NCBI GenBank assembly: GCA_935421135.1
Contig: OW285190.1
Span: 7,822,501 to 7,886,500 of the forward strand
DNA length: 64,000 bases
Direction: 5' to 3'
DNA from: Bugulina stolonifera
Taxonomy: Eukaryota; Bryozoa; Gymnolaemata; Cheilostomatida; Bugulidae
A program made the position numbers and the translations under genes. The notes beneath the pieces were generated by a model. That model was given only the letters and a program-made list of their open reading frames with translations, had not been told where the DNA came from and made no database searches. This document shows positions 58,335 through 64,000 of the stretch, one piece after another (the stretch's first letter is position 1; each line of letters begins with the position of its first letter).

Positions 58335-60374
58335 TCATCCTGATCCATTGCCTTGCTCCACTAGCGGAATGTCTACTTTTCGTGATTGTGATTGTGATTG
58401 GGTATTTGTTGAGTCAGTTGACTGAACCAATGAGCTTAATTTAGATTTAAACTTATTTATACTTTTCCAAGTTAGGAGTTGAGTAGCCACTACAGTAACT
58501 CCTTGCAAGCTAATGAATAACTTTAAAATTAGCCACAGAACATGTTGTTGAGGTCCCGGTATCTCTGTGAATAATATCAAAACCCAGTGAATTCCAAAAA
58601 TTATCTGCAACTTTACTACAATTATAATTTTCTTTTGAACATCTTTCTTCTGTTCTGTCCCGATATTTTTACCAGCCTTCACGATGCTGTAAGTAGCATA
58701 GATGCATAGACCAGCATTAATTAAAGTAGTCAAATATATGGGTCCTGTGAATACTAATAACCTAATCCATCCACTTTCTATAAAACAGATATTTTCCCCA
58801 AAAGCCGGGTACAGGTTTTTTATCTTCATGCGGTCGAATATATATGAAAGAATTACAAATATGATTGGTGTCAGCCATGCAAAGGAAGCATATCTGGCAT
58901 AAGTCTTCCAGCCACTTCCTCTTGCGACATTAAACGACACGATTCCCTTGAACATCCAGACACTCACAGCAATTGTCCATGTTTGAACAGCTAAAAATAA
59001 ATAATGACTCATTGTTGCTATCAGTCGACACGCGGTTTTGTTTTCAGCTTGGTTTAGAAGACATAGAAACACCAGAGCTGCCAAAACAGTCATCAAAGAG
59101 CTAATGATAAAGTTCCCAGTGACCGTGTGCTCCAACTTTATGCAATAGAACAATGTGTATGCTATGATTGATGCGATGGAAAGTGCAGTCAGTACATAGT
59201 CATATGTCTCCAAGGAAAAGTCCTGCTTTACCTCCGTGCAGACCTGTAACTCCTCGCCTCCTAATATGTAATCATTGTATGTCAGTCCACTTTTTGGACT
59301 ATAAATTTCCTTGTCGGTGCAAATTAGAAAATCCTCTGCTTTCACCTGGGTGTACTCGATGCATTGATTCGATGGACTGAAAAATGGAGAAAATATGGCG
59401 TCTATATTCAACTGAGCTTTGTCTATTTCTGGCAGTCTGAGGTCAAAGGCTGTGGGTGTATAAGAAATGGCTACTGCATTAAGCAGACTTGTCTGAATTT
59501 TGGATCCAATGGTTGAAGCCGAAGATCCTACTCTGCCGAAATATAATTTCTGTATACAATTAGCCAAAGGATCAGTCATTTTGCAGCTGAGCAGTGATTT
59601 CGGAGAGCAGTGAACATTTGGAAATATGAAGGTTCCTCTTCTAAAGCGTTGGTAAACTTTTTGACATGTGTCAAAGCATTCTAGACACTTCTGAAATGGA
59701 TTATCAACAATGGTGTAGGAGAAATTTTTATCGCAGATGTCGGTAACATACGAAGGGAGATTAAACGATTGCAGTACAGGAGGAAACACAGTGCAAGACC
59801 GATTGGCTACTGGCAGAGCCTTGCAATCACCTGACCTTAGGTCTAAAACATATCCACAGGTACACAGTCTAAGTTGCCGAGTAATAGTCCTGCATGTGTC
59901 TGACCCAGAGGTGAAGTTGGGGTATAGAAGAATAGAATCTGAGTCTAGTTCACATATTTGTTTGTTGAGACAATCAGATGCTTTGGAGCCTCATATTGGT
60001 GTCTCAGCACTAAATCTTGTTTAAATTTACCACCCTCGACTTTAACACTTGGTTTTACATTGCAACCAAGCCATGCTACACTGCTACAACTTGCACAATA
60101 ACTATTTCTAAATTTTCTTTTCTGCTGATAGAAGGTATAAGTCGCATTATAGCTTGCCGTACCCTTACTTTTAGGATAGGTAAAGTCATGCCCTTGCTCT
60201 TGTTGTAATGTGCTTCCTTCGAATACAAATGAAGTTGGTGCAAAAGCACACAGTTCTGAAATTTTCCAGTCTTTGGCATATTCCGGGCATTTGGATATAT
60301 ATTCGTTAGTATCAACCCTGCATCTGCGAACATCTGGTATACCCACTGGCGGTAGGAACTGTTTTACTGAGCAG
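58335..60374 (-). CDS. Family B-like seven-transmembrane receptor with Cys-rich ectodomain (5' end missing)
   Basis: The downstream exon (58335-59989) encodes an ectodomain part with many Cys, seven hydrophobic segments and a Ser/Gln-rich tail. Counting from GTG 59789 as residue 1, the segments lie near 197-217, 223-245, 253-275, 300-318, 341-366, 388-409 and 416-440. TM5 has GPIY, TM6 KLQIIFGIHWVLIL, and TM7 ISLQGVTVVATQLL ending at a Trp-Lys. This pattern is typical of the secretin/adhesion/methuselah group. The frame continues upstream past 59789 with more Cys (SDTCR, LCTCGY, GDCKAL). It joins exon 60031-60374 through a 41-bp intron (60030-59990, GTAAAT...GAG; alternative acceptor at 59981). 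That exon encodes further Cys-rich sequence and follows an acceptor TATATATGTTGTAG. The signal-peptide exon was not found. It is probably a plasma-membrane receptor; the ligand is unknown. Confidence 0.75.
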
Positions 60375-60628
60375 CTACAACATATATAGTAAAGCAATTA
60401 CTTTATTATTGCAACTATTAGGATACGGTTCCATAGGCATCAAACTATTATTAGCTTAAAATTTTTATAGTTTATTTTTTAATCTGTTACTTTAAATCAA
60501 CACTAAATACATGTACACTTTAATTTCTGTTCATATATACAAATTCTTTAATAAAATAATAGTAATAGGCTAATGTGGTGATTGTCTGTCTCCATTAGTC
60601 TGTAATACTACCAGGTGTTAATAAAATA
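60375..60628. other. Spacer or intron upstream of the GPCR exons
   Basis: AT-rich and without an identifiable exon on the minus strand. It is probably an intron or the 5' flank of the receptor gene, bordering the retrotransposon. Confidence 0.35.
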
Positions 60629-61583
60629 TGTTTATCGGAAACAGTTGGCATGGTGCCGACTAAAACCAGGCAGCGAAAGGTTTAGAGTGCAAATCTAGAC
60701 AGAGTAACGGAGCATTGCTAAAACTACTGCTCCTTCGATTCACTGACACTTTTCATATGCTGGTAGAATTGTTATATAGTGGATTACGACTGCCCAAAGC
60801 GTCTCGTAAGAGACTACGCTAAAGGTCGGAGCTGATTGGCCAACCGGACGACGAAGGACTACGCTACAAGCCGAGAGGATTAGAGAGACTATTCATCCCT
60901 TATCTTCATGAACTTCGGTGAGTGAAGACGTACCTAACTACGCTAAGTATATTACGAACCTGACTATTCAACATGGCACAGTTGGCAAGATAATTTTTTT
61001 ATTATTATTGTTAAACTGAAAGGTATTACTGGTTACAACTGAGATAATCAAGAGCACCCTTCGGGGGAGGAGTAGCAGTCACTCAAGGAGGAGTGACTGT
61101 GAGTGAGTAGCGTAGTGTAGCCTTAAGGACTTAGTGACTCACTAGTCCTTGACTGCACTACGTGAGGGGTAGCGTAGTTACGTGAATGTAACGTGACTAC
61201 GTGAGTGTAGAGTAGAGAGAGTTTTTGTAGCGTAGCCACACGAGAGTACCGTGGCTACGTGAGAGTAAAGTGTTTCAGTAGCGTAGTCACGTCAGTTTAG
61301 CGTGGCTACGTGAGTGGAGAGGTTAGAGTTAGAGCAGTATTAGAGTTAGAGTAGTGTTAGAGATAGAGTGAGAGTAGTGTTAGAGTTAAAGTAAGTGTTA
61401 GAGTTAGAGTAGTGTTAGAGATAGAGTGAGAGTAGTGTTAGAGTTAAAGTAAGTGTTAGAGTTAGAGTAGTGTTAGAGATAGAGTGAGAGTAGTGTTAGA
61501 GTTAAAGTAAGTGTTAGAGTTAGAGTAGAGCTAGAGTCAGAGTAAAGTTAGAGTGGGAGAGAGTGTAGCACAGCAGAGCTAAA
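60629..61583 (+). mobile_element. 5' LTR / leader region of the Ty3/gypsy element
   Basis: Sequence upstream of gag, in element orientation. A candidate LTR runs from TGTTTATCGG (60629) to TTCAACA (60973), followed by a primer-site-like TGGCACAGTTGGC. A competing candidate has the LTR ending just before TGGTGCCGAC (60651). Without the 3' LTR, which lies outside the window, I cannot decide. The leader contains many CACGTAG / CTACGTG and GTAGCGTAG words (61150-61320) that can pair with each other. Confidence 0.4.
61320..61520. repeat. 58-bp tandem repeats in the retrotransposon leader
   Basis: GATAGAGTGAGAGTAGTG recurs at 61362, 61420 and 61478, 58 bp apart. The unit is itself built of GTTAGAGTTAGAGTAGT hexamer-like blocks. 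Copies are essentially identical. The array ends about 60 bp before the gag start. Confidence 0.9.
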
Positions 61584-62771
61584 ATGGCTGCTGCTGCAGG
61601 CGTAGACTTAACGAGCTTCCCTAAACTAAAGATTGAAGGGAGTGATGTAAGTGGCTGTTGGTCTGAATGGCTAACAGATTTCGAAATAGCGGTGGAAGTA
61701 GCCACCTTTAATATGGGTAAAGAAGGACCCAATGAGGCACGAGTGAATAGGTTTAGGGGTAGGACTAAACTACTGGCCCTACTCAGCGCGGCAGGGAGAG
61801 ATGGCAAAGCTGTCCTCACTGCCTCAGGCTTCGATCTGAAAGACAACGCAGACGATGCCTACGATAGAGGTCTTAAAATATTAAAAGATCATTTTGAGCA
61901 AAAAGATAGCTTCTTTTTAAGGCATAATAGATTCATTACTGCATCACAAGCATGTGATGAAGAATTTCATACGTACCTACTCAGGGTAGAAAGATTGAGT
62001 AGGGATTTGGATTTTGGCGAACAAGCTGAAGTACATAGGCTGCGCCTCGCTGTTTCAGTCGCAGTTAACGGTTTACGCGAAAGCTCGCTCAGGCAATTAC
62101 TTTACCAGCGAGCTGAACTCGCCTGGGAAGACCTGGTGAAAGTGCTCAAAGCGAGAGATACTGCTAAAAAAGAGGATGACCTCCTCTCCAGGCAGTCTAA
62201 CGTAGAACAGACTTCTAGGGCCGATAGACCCATTAAACAAGAAGTGTGCAAGGTAGACTCTGACAAACAGAGCTACCGTAATGTAAGCAAATATAATACT
62301 GACGAATCAGATGAATCATCTGTATGTAATGTAACTAGACGCAGATCTAGACATAAGTATAGACCTAGAAGTACTAGTAGAGATAGTAGTACTAGCAACG
62401 GCTCCTACAGTCGTTACAATTCTAGGAGGTATTCTAAGTATAGACCTAGAAGTAGAAGTTATGAGAGTAAGGAATCCTACCAACGTAGAGATTCTAGCAA
62501 TGACAGTTATTCTAGATACTCCCCTAGTAGGAGGAATAGACAAGAAGACTCTCGTTGCTATCACTGTAGTAAGCAAGGACACCACACAAGGGAGTGCCCT
62601 ACGGTGACCTGTTATGTATGTAATAAGAAAGGCCACATCTCCAGGGATTGTCGGTCCAGGCGGAGTGAACGCCACCCTAAAGACCCCCAAAGTCCTCCCA
62701 TGCAACGGAGGGAATCTAGAAGGGACTACAGGAGCCCCTCTAGAGTGCACAGAGTCAGATTTCCTAGCTGA
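61584..62771 (+). CDS. gag: Ty3/gypsy gag polyprotein
   Basis: A 395-codon ORF starting in a good context (AAAATGG). Residues 1-200 form the capsid-like region (LTDFEIAVEVA, DHFEQKDSFFLRHNRF, YLLRVERLSRDL). Residues 251-320 are Arg/Ser/Tyr-rich, resembling an RS domain. Two CCHC zinc knuckles follow at residues 325-338 and 343-356, each with the spacing C-X2-C-X4-H-X4-C. Gag packages the element RNA into virus-like particles in the cytoplasm. The ORF stops at TGA (62769-62771), and the next codons in the same frame lead into protease. The frame is undamaged, indicating a young copy. Confidence 0.93.
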   Translation: MAAAAGVDLTSFPKLKIEGSDVSGCWSEWLTDFEIAVEVATFNMGKEGPNEARVNRFRGRTKLLALLSAAGRDGKAVLTASGFDLKDNADDAYDRGLKILKDHFEQKDSFFLRHNRFITASQACDEEFHTYLLRVERLSRDLDFGEQAEVHRLRLAVSVAVNGLRESSLRQLLYQRAELAWEDLVKVLKARDTAKKEDDLLSRQSNVEQTSRADRPIKQEVCKVDSDKQSYRNVSKYNTDESDESSVCNVTRRRSRHKYRPRSTSRDSSTSNGSYSRYNSRRYSKYRPRSRSYESKESYQRRDSSNDSYSRYSPSRRNRQEDSRCYHCSKQGHHTRECPTVTCYVCNKKGHISRDCRSRRSERHPKDPQSPPMQRRESRRDYRSPSRVHRVRFPS

Positions 62772-63254
62772 CTAGAGAGTAAAACAAATGCACTCAACCG
62801 CACCTTGTCAGTAAACAACAAGTCTATTGATTTTGTATTAGACACTGGGGCAGATGTCTCAGTTCTTACGGAAGAGTCCCATTCCCAATTGGACTCTATT
62901 ATGTCTCAACCCAAGACTCTATTAAGTGGAGCAGATGGGAGTCCCCTTAATGTTCTTGGTATGACTACTGTAACTGTGAAAAGTACTTATAGTAGTATCG
63001 ACACTGACATGTACATACTTAGGGGTTCCAAAAGGAATCTCCTAGGCTTGAGCGATATTAGACGGCTTAATTTATTAGCTGTAGTTAATAGTATAGTAGG
63101 TACCAAGGAATTCGACCCTATGTCAGAGTTTCCTAAACTCTTCACAGGGTTGGGCACATTGCCAGGTATATTTAAGATCAAGCTTAGACCTAATGCAGAA
63201 CCCAAATGCTTATTTGCACCTCGTTCTATAGCATGCAGCAGGTTTAAGAGATAA
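62772..63254 (+). CDS. pol: Ty3/gypsy aspartic protease and start of pol
   Basis: In the same frame as gag, directly after its TGA, with no ATG for the first part. The catalytic motif DTGADVSVL begins at 62841, and LLGLSDIRRLNL (about 63040) is typical of the second half of retropepsin domains. The linker to reverse transcriptase follows (KIKLRPNAEP, then APRSIA). The frame ends at TAA 63252-63254, a few codons after the sequence should have passed into the reverse transcriptase. Expression probably depends on readthrough of the gag stop (inference). The protease would release mature proteins from the polyprotein. Confidence 0.85.
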   Translation, partial: LESKTNALNRTLSVNNKSIDFVLDTGADVSVLTEESHSQLDSIMSQPKTLLSGADGSPLNVLGMTTVTVKSTYSSIDTDMYILRGSKRNLLGLSDIRRLNLLAVVNSIVGTKEFDPMSEFPKLFTGLGTLPGIFKIKLRPNAEPKCLFAPRSIACSRFKR

Positions 63255-64000
63255 GGCCAAAACGGAACTTGACAACATGTTGCGGGATGGCATTATAGAC
63301 AGAGTGGAAGAACCCACTGATTGGTGCTCTGGTCTCACAATTGCTCCCAAAGCAGGGGGCAAGATCAGAATGTGCATAGATCTAACAAATCTAAACAAAT
63401 GTGTAGCGCGTGCAGTATACCCGCTACCACGTATTTCTGACATGCTTAGTCAACTATCTAGTTGTAAGATGTTCTCGAAACTCGATGCAAATTCGGGATT
63501 TTGGCAAGTGAAACTAGAACCCAAGAGTAGATTACTCACTACTTTTGTGACTCCTTGGGGAAGGTTTTGCTTCAATCGCATGCCCTTTGGCATTTCGTCG
63601 GCACCTGAATATTTTCAGAGTGCTATGGAAAAAATATTAGTAGGTTTACCAGGTGTCATCTGTTTAATGGATGATATCTTGGTTTTTGGTAAGACCGCCA
63701 ATGAACATTGGCAACGTCTTAGAAAGGTACTCTTACAATTAGAGAAAGCAGGGTTAACACTGAAAAAGGAAAAATGTGAATTCGGTGTTAATGAGATTAA
63801 GTTTCTTGGGCATCTGGTAAGCTCCACCGGAGTCAAACCAGACCCAGATAAAATCAAAGCGATTTTAGAGATGCAACCTCCTCAAAATAAATCGGAGGCA
63901 CGTCGATTTACTGGGATGACAAATTATCTTAGTAAATTCAGTGACAAATTAGCAGGACTGAGTATACCTATATACGCAGTCTCGGGGTCTAAAGCGGAAT
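63238..64000 (+). CDS. pol: Ty3/gypsy reverse transcriptase (frame-shifted, cut by window end)
   Basis: An open frame runs to the last base, one frame away from the protease. It contains LRDKAKTELDNML, WCSGLTIAPKAGGKIRMCID, KLDANSGFWQVKL, MPFGISSAPEYFQ, the catalytic LMDDILVFG (from 63664; the family usually has YVDD-type residues) and FLGHLVSSTGVKPDP. The start of the RNase H-linking region (LSKFSDKLAGLS) follows. These are blocks of the gypsy RT palm and thumb. RNase H and integrase should follow outside the window. The frame change near 63231-63254 could be a mutation in this copy or a shift site. A mutation seems likelier, because Ty3/gypsy elements do not normally shift inside pol. Confidence 0.9.

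Noticed and set aside
58335..59789. Receptor starting at the GTG/Met at 59789
   Set aside because: The frame continues upstream with conserved-looking Cys-rich sequence and splices to 60031-60374, so 59789 is not a real start.
62316..62750. 144-codon minus-strand ORF
   Set aside because: Antisense of the RS-rich part of gag, open only because of its biased codons.

Overview
The window is eukaryotic, AT-rich DNA from a metazoan. Genes are split into many small exons with GT-AG introns, promoters have TATA boxes, and the encoded proteins are secreted thrombospondin type 1 (TSP1) repeat proteins and a family B-like seven-transmembrane receptor. Transposable-element debris is abundant: small hAT-type elements, solo LTRs, tRNA-derived SINEs and a Ty3/gypsy element. 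A sponge or another early-branching animal is my best guess, from the very short introns and TACATGTA-rich spacers, but a mollusc or other invertebrate is not excluded. The species cannot be fixed from the sequence alone.

Layout. 1-9.06 kb is mostly non-coding, with tandem repeats and small inverted-repeat elements. 9.1-56.7 kb holds a tandem cluster, all on the + strand, of one gene family that I reconstructed exon by exon: gene A (9135-14812, 470 aa, five TSP1), gene B (22855-27912, 309 aa), gene C (32280-36196, 321 aa), a gutted copy D (39867-about 41250) and gene E (47206-56717, 436 aa, four TSP1). A and E resemble each other most. B, C and D are recent copies of one 8-9 kb unit that also carries a small minus-strand ORF (intact at 29603-30019, decayed in the later units). 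58.3-60.4 kb on the minus strand is a GPCR gene with a Cys-rich ectodomain. About 60.6 kb to the window end is a Ty3/gypsy retrotransposon (gag, protease, reverse transcriptase).

The TSP1 family is the most interesting content. Every member has a signal peptide split over two micro-exons, three further exons encoding a conserved Cys-containing module I do not recognise (starting near Val-Asp-Thr-Cys), then TSP1 repeats, and a terminal exon encoding an Arg-rich cationic tail. Exon phases agree across all members. The products look like secreted matrix, adhesion or defence proteins; this is inference. Comparing paralogous units gives clean 'empty sites' that date several transposon insertions, and shows a possible alternative Cys-rich ending in genes B and C. 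In the retrotransposon, gag ends at UGA followed by CUA and the same frame continues into protease, which suggests stop-codon readthrough.
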